From an uncultured Acidimicrobiales bacterium (GTDB lineage Bacteria > Actinomycetota > Acidimicrobiia > Acidimicrobiales > SZUA-35), in the NCBI GenBank assembly GCA_938021675.1, contig CALIFY010000022.1, forward strand, positions 1 to 64,000: DNA of 64,000 nt, given 5' to 3'. Below are positions 33,536-41,782 of the stretch, piece by piece. The notes below the pieces were generated by a model that did not search any database, had not been told where the DNA came from, and saw nothing but the letters and a program-made list of their open reading frames with translations. The number at the start of each line of letters is the position of its first letter. Position 1 is the stretch's first letter. Position numbers and translations under genes: made by a program.

Positions 33536-35130
33536 AACCGGCCGACCTTGGTCTCGCCGAAATATTCACCGCCGTCCGGCGAAGGCTCCGGGTGGCGTGG
33601 CTGATGGCGACTGCCCAGCACGCGGCGCCAATCCTCGGTGCTGGAGTGGTAGCTCTCGTTTTGGTCGGCTGGCTCCTGCCGTGGCGATGGCCCGAACCGG
33701 TGGCGCTGGCCATTGCCGTCGGACCAGCGGTGGCGTTGGTGTGCTACGCCACCCTGTTTCCGGTTTCGGACTACGTGGTCGCTCGGGCCATCGACCGTGG
33801 CCTCGACGGTCGTGACGCGGTAACGACGGCCTTAGAGGTCAACCCGGGGAATCCGTTCGCCGGCCGGCTGCAACGCCAGGTCACTCGGCTGGGACCCGAC
33901 GACCCCTCACAGGTTGTCCGTCTTCCCTTCGATTCTCGTCGTTGGTTGGTGGCTGCGGTGTTGTTGGCCACGGCCTTGGGGTTGGCAGTAGTACGAAATC
34001 CCTCAGATGACGATCGGGACCGGTTGGCCCGGGAGGCGGCGGCCGTCGACGAAGCGGCAGCCGCTGTCGACGCCCGTGCCGACGATCTCGCCTCGGATCC
34101 GTTGACCTCTGAGTTGGCCGGCGAGCTCGACGCGTTGGCTGAAGAGTTGGCCGACGAATCAAGCCTTGACGACGCGGTTGAAAGGCTGCGGGATGTATCG
34201 AGTGAGCTCGACGAGTCGACCGGTGCCGAAGCGCTGGCGGAACGTGCTGCGTCATTGGGGTTGTCGCGAACGTTGGAGGCATCGCCGTTGGCTGCCGGAG
34301 CGACGCCGTCCGAACAGTTGGCGAGCCTTGCTGGTGAGACCGGCCAACTGTCACCCGAGGAACTATCGGCGTTGGCTGAGCGGTTGGGCGAGCTGGCGGC
34401 AACCCAAGAAGCCGGTGCCCCCGACACAGCCGAAGCTCTCGACGATGCGGCGGCAGCCGCCGCATCGGGCGATATCAGCGGTCTTGCGTCGGCCTTGGAC
34501 TCCGCCGCCGCCAGCAGCGCGGCCGCCACCGACTCCACCAACTCCGGCATCGCCACCGATCTCACCGCCGAAGAACTCGACTCTTTGGCCGAACAACTGG
34601 AGAACCAAGGCCAGAGTCAGAGTCAGAGTCAGAGTCAGGGCCAGAGTCAGAGTCAGAGTCAGAGTCAGAGTCAGAGTCAGAGTCAGGGCCAGAGTCAGGG
34701 CCAGAGTCAGAGTCAGAGTCAGAGTCAGAGTCAGGGCCAGGGCCAGAGTCAGGGAGGGGGAGGCGCTCAGGCCACGGGGACCGATCCGTCGGGTAGCGGT
34801 TCCGGCAGCGGCCAAGACGGTACGAGCCAGCGGGACGAGGCCTCCCCCGAGCATGCCGACGCCACGGTCGCGGTCCCGGCCGGCGGCGAAACAGACGAGT
34901 TGCAAGCCGATGCCCGAGCGACGGGAGACGGCACTGCCATCGACCCCAACCGCACAAACGCCCCGACGAGCGAGGGTCGAGCGGCCGTGCCGGTGCGGGA
35001 CGTGGTGACCGAATACCGGACCCAAGCGGTCGATGCCCTCGACTCTCTCTCGCTCGCCCCATCTGAAACCGATGCGGTGCAGTCCTACTTCGACCAACTG
35101 GCCGAGAGTACCGGCGCCGACGGACCATGA
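33532..35130 (+). CDS. Membrane protein with helical region and Gln-Ser repeat linker
   Basis: This 532-residue protein has an N-terminal membrane region with hydrophobic segments near 35-48, 53-75 and 138-152. A long acidic Ala/Leu/Asp/Glu-rich helical region follows (about 160-355), then a nearly pure Gln-Ser/Gln-Gly tract (about 359-408), a Gly/Ser spacer and a C-terminal helix (VPVRDVVTEYRTQAVDALDSL) ending in SYFDQLAES. The overall order of membrane anchor, coiled region, linker and conserved end resembles DUF4175/BatC-like partners in MoxR operons, but I cannot name a family. It overlaps the permease gene by 4 bp. Confidence 0.7.
   Translation: MKPADLGLAEIFTAVRRRLRVAWLMATAQHAAPILGAGVVALVLVGWLLPWRWPEPVALAIAVGPAVALVCYATLFPVSDYVVARAIDRGLDGRDAVTTALEVNPGNPFAGRLQRQVTRLGPDDPSQVVRLPFDSRRWLVAAVLLATALGLAVVRNPSDDDRDRLAREAAAVDEAAAAVDARADDLASDPLTSELAGELDALAEELADESSLDDAVERLRDVSSELDESTGAEALAERAASLGLSRTLEASPLAAGATPSEQLASLAGETGQLSPEELSALAERLGELAATQEAGAPDTAEALDDAAAAAASGDISGLASALDSAAASSAAATDSTNSGIATDLTAEELDSLAEQLENQGQSQSQSQSQGQSQSQSQSQSQSQSQGQSQGQSQSQSQSQSQGQGQSQGGGGAQATGTDPSGSGSGSGQDGTSQRDEASPEHADATVAVPAGGETDELQADARATGDGTAIDPNRTNAPTSEGRAAVPVRDVVTEYRTQAVDALDSLSLAPSETDAVQSYFDQLAESTGADGP
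34606..34753 (+). repeat. Hexanucleotide tandem array (CAGAGT/CAGGGC) encoding (QS/QG)n
   Basis: Roughly 24 copies of a 6-bp unit, mostly CAGAGT with some CAGGGC, lie inside the preceding gene and encode alternating Gln-Ser and Gln-Gly. DNA-level homogeneity over 148 bp points to slippage. The unit preserves frame, so length can vary without loss of the downstream helix. Confidence 0.95.
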
Positions 35131-35131
35131 C

Positions 35132-35239
35132 ATGAAGCACGTGTACCGCCATGACAGCATCAAACGTTCGCGAAACCATATGCATGACGGAACGAACGCC
35201 ACCGGGCCTCCAATCGCCCTGAACCGCAGGATTCGATGA
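35132..35239 (+). CDS. Possible 35-codon coupling ORF before moxR
   Basis: The 105-bp gap between the Gln-Ser repeat gene and moxR is spanned by a frame that starts at ATG 35132, two bases after the upstream stop. It ends in an ATGA overlap with moxR. The product (MKHVYRHDSIKRSRNHMHD and on) is basic and unlike any known family. It may act only to couple translation across the gap. Confidence 0.3.
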   Translation: MKHVYRHDSIKRSRNHMHDGTNATGPPIALNRRIR

Positions 35240-36267
35240 CCCAAAACCAACAGCCCGACTCACAGCAATCAATGACTCCCGATCGATACGCCGAAATAGT
35301 GGAGGCGATCGAGCGCGAGGTCGGCACGCTCATCGTCGGCCAACGCGACGTCGTCCGCACCGTAGTCCTGGCGCTGTTGTGCGAGGGCCATGTGCTGCTC
35401 GAGGGCGTGCCGGGATTGGGCAAGACCGCGCTGCTCAAGGCGCTCTCCGACTCGATTTCCCTTTCGTTCGGTCGGGTGCAATTCACCCCGGATCTCATGC
35501 CAGCCGATGTGACCGGCACCCAGGTCTTGCAGACCGACGAGTCGGGCAACCGTCGGTTCGAGTTCGAGGAAGGCCCCATCTTCGCCGGGTTGGTTTTGGC
35601 CGATGAGATCAATCGAGCGACACCGAAGACTCAATCAGCGTTGTTGGAAGCGATGCAGGAACGGTCGGTTACCGTGGCCGGAGCGACCCGGCCGCTGCCG
35701 CGACCGTTCCTCGTCATGGCCACTCAAAACCCGATCGAACAAGAAGGCACGTACCCGCTGCCCGAGGCTCAACTCGACCGTTTCCTTCTCAAGGCCGAGG
35801 TCGGTTTCCCATCGGGCGACGAGCTCCACGAGATCGTGACCAGGACGACGGCCGGCGCTCCACCCGATATCCAGCCGGTTACCGATGCCGCCACCCTACG
35901 ATCGATGATCGAGCTGACACTTCGGGTCCCGGCCGCGGACCACGTCGTCCGCCACGCCGTCGACCTCGTCGTCGGCACCCATCCAAACGGGGCAGGAGCA
36001 CCGCCGTCGATCAAGAACTACGTCCGAACCGGTGCTTCCCCTCGCGGCGCGCAGGCCCTGATTCTTGGAGCGAAGGCCTTAGCCTTGCTCGACAACCGGG
36101 CGGCCGCATCATGCTCCGACGTTCGGGGTCTGGCTCGATCGGCACTCGGCCATCGGCTCGTGCTCGGATACGAGGCGGCGGCCGATGATGTGGCTCCGTC
36201 GAACATGATCGACGACCTTCTCGACGCGGTGCCTGAGCCAAAAGCCGGGCTCCGCGGCGCGCCGTAG
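35236..36267 (+). CDS. MoxR-family AAA+ ATPase
   Basis: This 343-residue AAA+ chaperone-like ATPase has Walker A GVPGLGKTALLKAL (about 55-68), QFTPDLMPADVTGT, Walker B LVLADEINRATPKTQSALLEAMQE, sensor 1 MATQNPIEQEGTYPLPEAQLDRFLLK and the C-terminal lid with SPRGAQALILGAKALAL. MoxR proteins usually act with DUF58 and vWA proteins to remodel or assemble a target complex, and here both follow. A short N-terminal polar tail precedes the domain. Confidence 0.93.
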   Translation: MTQNQQPDSQQSMTPDRYAEIVEAIEREVGTLIVGQRDVVRTVVLALLCEGHVLLEGVPGLGKTALLKALSDSISLSFGRVQFTPDLMPADVTGTQVLQTDESGNRRFEFEEGPIFAGLVLADEINRATPKTQSALLEAMQERSVTVAGATRPLPRPFLVMATQNPIEQEGTYPLPEAQLDRFLLKAEVGFPSGDELHEIVTRTTAGAPPDIQPVTDAATLRSMIELTLRVPAADHVVRHAVDLVVGTHPNGAGAPPSIKNYVRTGASPRGAQALILGAKALALLDNRAAASCSDVRGLARSALGHRLVLGYEAAADDVAPSNMIDDLLDAVPEPKAGLRGAP

Positions 36268-36279
36268 CTAGCCGCTGCC

Positions 36280-37149
36280 GTGCCACTAGACGACCCATCA
36301 CTTCTCGGAGCACTGGAACGACTCCAACTCCGGACTCGGCGACCACTTGCCGGGAAGATCTCCGGCGGCCACCGCTCGACCCGCTACGGGAGTTCTCTCG
36401 ACTTCGCCGACTTCCGTGAATACCAGCCGGGGGACGACTTCCGGCGGATCGACTATCTGACCCTGGCTCGCCTCGACCAGCTCCTCATTCGGCTCTACGA
36501 AGCCGAAGACGACCTGACGATCCGGCTCGTTGTCGACACTTCGGCGTCGATGGCCCTCGACGGCAAACTCCGCCGAGCTACCGAGATCGCTGCCGCCATC
36601 GGTTTTGTGGCCCTCGTCCGTCGAGACGTCGTCTCGGTCCACACCGCGACGACAGGCGGCGGTGGCGGCACGCCGGCCCGTTTTTCCGCCAGGAATTCCT
36701 GGCCACGTCTCCGTGACCATTTGGCCGAACTTCACGCCGAGGGTTCCGGATCGCTGGTGGCCACCGCGGCCGACCTTCTGAGCCGAGCCGGTCCGGCGGG
36801 GGTCACCATTCTGCTGTCCGACCTTCTCGATCCCCAGTGGGATGCCGCGCTCGGCCGGCTCCCCGCTCGTGGAGCAGATGTGTCGATCGTGCAAGTGCTC
36901 GGACCAGGCGAGCTCGAACCTGAAATCCTGGGGGATGTCGACCTCGTCGACATAGAAGATGGGCGGCGGATTCCAATGTCGCTAACCGAGGAGTCGATTC
37001 AGCGGTACGCGGACCGTCGCGACGAATGGCTAGCCAAGATATCGGCCAGAGCGGCCGGGCTTGGCGCCGGTTACACCATGGTCCGCTCCGATACCGACCT
37101 CCGGTCGGTGTTACTCGGATCTCTACGCGACGTCGGGGTTGTGTCGTGA
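36280..37149 (+). CDS. DUF58 protein (vWA-like MoxR partner)
   Basis: This 289-residue cytoplasmic protein has the DUF58 core GSSLDFADFREYQPGDDFRRIDY and a vWA-type MIDAS motif VVDTSASMALDG. Conserved ILLSDLLDP closes the domain. A GTG at 36280 starts 12 bp after the moxR stop. It is short of N-terminal TM helices found in many DUF58 proteins, so it is probably soluble. Together with MoxR and the vWA protein it forms the standard triad. Confidence 0.9.
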   Translation: MPLDDPSLLGALERLQLRTRRPLAGKISGGHRSTRYGSSLDFADFREYQPGDDFRRIDYLTLARLDQLLIRLYEAEDDLTIRLVVDTSASMALDGKLRRATEIAAAIGFVALVRRDVVSVHTATTGGGGGTPARFSARNSWPRLRDHLAELHAEGSGSLVATAADLLSRAGPAGVTILLSDLLDPQWDAALGRLPARGADVSIVQVLGPGELEPEILGDVDLVDIEDGRRIPMSLTEESIQRYADRRDEWLAKISARAAGLGAGYTMVRSDTDLRSVLLGSLRDVGVVS

Positions 37150-37192
37150 CGGGTCGTGTTGTGACCGGTTGTGTCGTGGCGGTGGTAATCCG

Positions 37193-40100
37193 ATGACCTT
37201 GGCGAACCCCGCAGGATTGTGGCTGCTCACCGCTCTGATACCCATCATCGCCATCCACCTGCTGAAACCGCGCCGGTCCGACACCGTGGTCAGCTCCAAA
37301 CTGCTGTGGGAACCGGACACCATCGGCGCCACAGCGGCATCACCGTGGCAGCGATTGCGGTCGAGTTGGAGCCTGTTCTTACAGATCCTTGCCGCCATCC
37401 TCGCCGCCCTGGCGCTCGCAAATCCGGTCGTTCAATCCGAGACCACGCTGGCCAGCCATACCGTCGTCGTACTCGACACCTCAGCCTCTATGGCCTCGCT
37501 CGATGGATCACCGGACCGCATGACCGACGCGAAACAACAGGCCCTCGACCTGTGGGACGAGTTGCCCGAAGGTGGCACCGCATCGTTGGTTGTCGGCGGA
37601 CCTACCTCAAGGGTTTCGGTTACCGCCACCGACGACCGTGAAACATTCGCCGGTGCGGTAGCAACGGTCAAGGTCAGCGATGGGCCTATGGACCTGCGGG
37701 GCGCCATGTCTTTGGCCGATGGCCTTGAGTCAGCTGATCAAACGATCGGGATCGTACTCATCTCCGACGGCCAGCTTCCAGACTCCGAACTTCGAGGCTT
37801 ACCGGCCGGTGTCACCCATCGCATGGTCGGCCGGTCAGATACGAACCGGGGCATTACTGCGCTCAACGCCATCCCCGACGACGATGGATTGTTGGTGACC
37901 GCCACCGTTGAGGCCACCGGCGGACCAGAGGTCACGGCGCCGATCCGTTTCGATCTCGACGGAGCCACCGTTGCGGTCGAAGAGGTCACCGTAGCCACGG
38001 GTCAACCGACGACGATACAAGTGCGGTTGCCGGCCGGTGATCAGGTCATCGCCAGGCTGGGCGGCGAAGACCTTCTGGCCATCGACGACACCGCGTATGC
38101 CCTCTCACGTCAGAAGCGTGAGATTTCGGTCTCGGTGGTCGGCCCCGACGATCCGTTCGTAGACGCCCTGGTGTCGTCTTTGGCCGGTGTCACCGTCGTC
38201 GACCAAACAGCCGAAGTTCCAGATCTCACGATCTTTGTCGGCACCGACGTTCCCGATGACATCGCCAGACCGTTTTGGGCCATCTCCCCACCATCGGGTT
38301 TTGCCGGAATCGAACCGGAGGGGACCATCGACCAGCCGGTCCCCACCTTGATACGCACCGGCGACCGACTTCTCGCCGGGCTCGACCTCTCACAGCTACG
38401 ACTCGTCGAGGCCCAACGTCTGGCGGCACCGACCGCGGAAACCATCATCGGGGCGGAGGGAGCGCCGTTGATTCTGCGAGGCCAACGATCGGGGCTACCG
38501 TTCGTGTACTTCGCCTTCGATCTTGGGGATTCGTCGCTACCTCTCGATGTCGGGTTCCCGGTGTTGGGAGACCGAATCCTCCAAGAGTTAGCCGGCTCAT
38601 CGGTAGTCCCCAGCACCCTCCGGGTCGGCCAGCAACTAACCCCACCGGCCGGGCGGGCGGCCACGGTGACCAACCCTCTCGGAACCGACATCACGTTGCC
38701 CGCCGGGGTCGGAACCACGACCGTCGACCGCCCCGGGTTTTGGACCGTGACCCCCGACGAGGGTCAGAGCGTGACCGTTGCGGTGGGGCTCCCGGCCTCC
38801 GAATCCGATCTTGCACCTCTCCCCATTTCGGACACCGAACCGCGAACGCTCCGAACTGGAGAGGAGCCGCCATCATCGGAACAATCGTGGCGATGGCTTG
38901 CCCTCCTGGCCCTCATCGCCGTCATCGCCGCCGAGTGGTGGTATTGGCGGCCACGGGCTGGAGTCCCCCGATGGCAGCGACGAGGAGCAAACGGTCTACG
39001 GGTTGCCGCCGTGTGCTGCATCGTCGGCGCGCTCTTCGGCCTAGCACTCCCGGTTCCGACAAACGAGGTGGCGACGGTGTTCGTTGTCGACCGATCAGCC
39101 TCGGTCGGCGGACGAGGTCAGGACACAACCGAACGGTTCGTGGAAGACGCCGTCGAGTTGCGGGCCGAAGACAATGGAACGGCTAGGTCGGCCACGGTGC
39201 TGACGGCAAACGGCGCCAGGGTCGAGCAGCTTCTGCGCGACCGTGAGCGAGCAAATACCAGCTCTTTCATCGAGATCGAACCGGACCGAACCGACCTCGC
39301 CGCCGGCCTGCGGTTAGCGGGTGCGATGCTGCCAGATGATGCCAAACGCCGAGTGGTTGTCCTTTCCGATGGGCGAGCGACCTCCGGTGACGCGATGGCC
39401 GAAGCGGCCCAGCTTGCCGAGCGAGGCGTCGCCGTCGACTACGTCCTGCTCGACGAGCCCGACCGGACCGACGCTTCGGTGGCAGCGGTCAAGGCGCCGT
39501 CCGTGGTCGACGACGGTCAGGCCGTCGTCGTCGAGGCCACCGTCTACTCGTCGGTGGACCAGCGGGGGCTGATCACGCTGCGCCGAAACGACGAAGTGGT
39601 AGGGACGACCGAAGTCCAATTGGCTGCGGGGACAACCGCTGTCTCGCTTCGCGACACACCACCGACGGGTGGGCTCATCTCCTACGACGTGTCGGTTTCG
39701 GTGGCGCTAGACGACGAGCCCCAGAACGACGTTGGGCGAGCATCGGTGAAGGTCGAAGGCCCGGCTAAGGTTCTCGTCGTCGAGGGGGCAGATGGTGCTG
39801 CTCAGTCGTTGGTGGCTGCCCTTCGATCCAGCTCGATCGAAGTCGACGAAACCGCTGCGGGCCAGATCCCGGGACTCGACCAACTCGCCGGCTATCAATC
39901 GGTTGTACTGGTCGACGTCACCGCCGAAGACTTGACCGATCAGCAGATGGTAAATCTCGCGGCCGCTACCCGCGATCTGGGCCGTGGCCTTGTCACCATC
40001 GGCGGTCCGCAAAGCTACGGCATGGGCGGGTATCGGGATTCGACCCTTGAGACCGTCCTCCCCGTTGTCAGCGACATCCTCGACCCTCAACGGCGGCGGA

Positions 40101-41782
40101 CGGTAGCCCAGGTCTTTGCCATCGATACCAGCGAATCGATGGGCAACTGTCACTGCGCCGAAGACGGCAACCCCAGCGATCGACTCGAAGGGGGCGTGAC
40201 AAAGACCGATATCGCCAGAACCGGCGCGGCACGAGCCATCGACGCGCTCAACGCCACCGATGAAATCGGCATACTCGGCGTCGATACGAAGACGAACTGG
40301 TTACTAGACCTGCAGCAGATCCCGTCGGATGACATCGTCGAGGCCGGCCTGGCAAAGGTCACCCCGGCCGGTAATACCGACCTTCAGGCAACTCTCACCG
40401 GTGCTGCAGAGCAACTTCGTACCTCCGATGCTGGCCTGAAACACATCATCCTCTTCACCGACGGATTCACCCAAACCGGCAACATCGACGCCCTTCGCGA
40501 CGATGCCAAGGAACTTTTTGACGAAGGCATAACCGTGTCGGTTGTCGGAACCGGCGAAGGGTCGGCAGCCGAACTGCGCAGCATCGCTCAGGCCGGCGGC
40601 GGCCGGTTCTATCCGGGGCGAGACCTGGCCCGCATACCCGAGATTCTTGTCCAAGAGTCGGTCATCGCGTCCCGGAGCTTTATCAACGAAGGTGAATTCT
40701 TCCCCGTCATCACCGCGGCGTCGGCCATCACCGATCCCGTTGAGGCGACACCGCCTCTGTTTGGCTTCGTTGCCACAACGACGAAACCGACCGCTCGAAC
40801 GCTCATGACAGTTGGGGCCGAAGAAGATCCGCTGCTCGCCACCTGGCAAACCGGGCTCGGCCGGGCGACATCTTGGACCTCCGATGCGGAGCTTCGGTGG
40901 GCTCAGGGATGGCCGGACTGGGACGGATACGTGTCGTTCTGGGCTCGTGTGGTTCGTGACAGCTTCCCCATCGACTCCGGTGGTGCGGTCCGCTCCACCA
41001 TCGACGGCGACACGCTCGACGTTCGAGTCGAAGTGCCAAACGAACTGACTTCGACCGGCGAGGAAACATCCGGCGCCGGGTCGGTCGCGGTCACCGTCAC
41101 CGATCCAGACGGCGTGCAACGTCAAGTCGAACTGACCGCAAGCGGTGAAGACGAACGAGGAACGGTGTACGTCGGTTCGACACCGGTATCGGCTGCCGGT
41201 AGCTATGCGGTCGGCGCCGGCGTCGCCACCGGCGAGGAGATCACCGCCGTCGGTTCGGATCTCGCAACGTTGTCTTACGCCGCTGAATATCTACCGGGAA
41301 CACCGAATGAGACGCTGCTCGCCTCACTATCGGAGATCACGGGAGGCCGAGGCCAGATCACGGCTGAGCAGGCCTTCGATGGCACCGCACTCCCCTCGTC
41401 CAGCCGTCGCATCCCCGTCGCCGCCTGGCTGCTGGCCATCGGCACCGCGCTGTGGCTAGGCTCGCTCGTCCTCAGCCGGCTGTGGATCGCAGGGTCGGCA
41501 CCGACCCTTGCCGCCCGTCGTTCGTCGACCGGTGTATCGGCTCGAGCCGTCCGAGGTACCGGTCAACGGATATCCCGGTGGCGTGGCGTTCGGTCCGGCC
41601 GGTCAGAGGCCCGGTCAGAGGCCCGGTCAGAGGCTACGCCTGCTGATCCCGACCGATCGGTTCCGACGGTTGGCTCGGAGACACCCCCGTCGACACCGGA
41701 GCCGCCCCCGGACCCTGACGCGACGCCGAGTCCGCCGTCGTCGATGGAGCAGCTGCTTCGGGCGAAACGCGACCGGAAGTAG
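37193..41782 (+). CDS. BatA-like protein fused to two further vWA domains (triple vWA, GATase-like)
   Basis: This 1529-residue membrane protein appears to join two proteins that are usually separate. The BatA-like N-terminus (ANPAGLWLLTALIPIIAIHLLKP, TM helices about 8-24 and 60-79) leads to a first MIDAS VVLDTSASM near 95. TM helices follow near 565-582 and 603-620. A second vWA has VVDRSASVGG near 632, then a glutamine-amidotransferase-like region (about 855-960, KVLVVEGADGAA to GLVTIGGPQSYGMGGY) and a third MIDAS AIDTSESMGNCHC near 978. A TM helix lies near 1405-1425 with a Pro/Ser-rich cytoplasmic tail holding three RSEA repeats. The ATG at 37193 is where BatA similarity begins. The 3' end overlaps the convergent ccmF-like gene by 149 bp. 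Confidence 0.85.
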   Translation: MTLANPAGLWLLTALIPIIAIHLLKPRRSDTVVSSKLLWEPDTIGATAASPWQRLRSSWSLFLQILAAILAALALANPVVQSETTLASHTVVVLDTSASMASLDGSPDRMTDAKQQALDLWDELPEGGTASLVVGGPTSRVSVTATDDRETFAGAVATVKVSDGPMDLRGAMSLADGLESADQTIGIVLISDGQLPDSELRGLPAGVTHRMVGRSDTNRGITALNAIPDDDGLLVTATVEATGGPEVTAPIRFDLDGATVAVEEVTVATGQPTTIQVRLPAGDQVIARLGGEDLLAIDDTAYALSRQKREISVSVVGPDDPFVDALVSSLAGVTVVDQTAEVPDLTIFVGTDVPDDIARPFWAISPPSGFAGIEPEGTIDQPVPTLIRTGDRLLAGLDLSQLRLVEAQRLAAPTAETIIGAEGAPLILRGQRSGLPFVYFAFDLGDSSLPLDVGFPVLGDRILQELAGSSVVPSTLRVGQQLTPPAGRAATVTNPLGTDITLPAGVGTTTVDRPGFWTVTPDEGQSVTVAVGLPASESDLAPLPISDTEPRTLRTGEEPPSSEQSWRWLALLALIAVIAAEWWYWRPRAGVPRWQRRGANGLRVAAVCCIVGALFGLALPVPTNEVATVFVVDRSASVGGRGQDTTERFVEDAVELRAEDNGTARSATVLTANGARVEQLLRDRERANTSSFIEIEPDRTDLAAGLRLAGAMLPDDAKRRVVVLSDGRATSGDAMAEAAQLAERGVAVDYVLLDEPDRTDASVAAVKAPSVVDDGQAVVVEATVYSSVDQRGLITLRRNDEVVGTTEVQLAAGTTAVSLRDTPPTGGLISYDVSVSVALDDEPQNDVGRASVKVEGPAKVLVVEGADGAAQSLVAALRSSSIEVDETAAGQIPGLDQLAGYQSVVLVDVTAEDLTDQQMVNLAAATRDLGRGLVTIGGPQSYGMGGYRDSTLETVLPVVSDILDPQRRRTVAQVFAIDTSESMGNCHCAEDGNPSDRLEGGVTKTDIARTGAARAIDALNATDEIGILGVDTKTNWLLDLQQIPSDDIVEAGLAKVTPAGNTDLQATLTGAAEQLRTSDAGLKHIILFTDGFTQTGNIDALRDDAKELFDEGITVSVVGTGEGSAAELRSIAQAGGGRFYPGRDLARIPEILVQESVIASRSFINEGEFFPVITAASAITDPVEATPPLFGFVATTTKPTARTLMTVGAEEDPLLATWQTGLGRATSWTSDAELRWAQGWPDWDGYVSFWARVVRDSFPIDSGGAVRSTIDGDTLDVRVEVPNELTSTGEETSGAGSVAVTVTDPDGVQRQVELTASGEDERGTVYVGSTPVSAAGSYAVGAGVATGEEITAVGSDLATLSYAAEYLPGTPNETLLASLSEITGGRGQITAEQAFDGTALPSSSRRIPVAAWLLAIGTALWLGSLVLSRLWIAGSAPTLAARRSSTGVSARAVRGTGQRISRWRGVRSGRSEARSEARSEATPADPDRSVPTVGSETPPSTPEPPPDPDATPSPPSSMEQLLRAKRDRK
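41597..41632 (+). repeat. 12-bp tandem repeat GGTCAGAGGCCC in the vWA protein tail
   Basis: About three copies of a 12-bp unit encode the repeated residues RSEA in the cytoplasmic tail of the triple-vWA protein, just before the overlap with the ccmF-like gene. The unit keeps the frame. It may mark recent slippage at this gene junction. Confidence 0.75.

Noticed and set aside
34606-34753. CRISPR-like array
   Set aside because: The units are 6 bp without spacers and lie in a coding frame; no cas genes are present. The 21- and 39-bp arrays at 4622-4981 were rejected for the same reason.
34363-35250. A 295-codon minus-strand frame with a Leu-Thr repeat
   Set aside because: It is the antisense reading of the Gln-Ser hexamer array and lacks any recognised domain.
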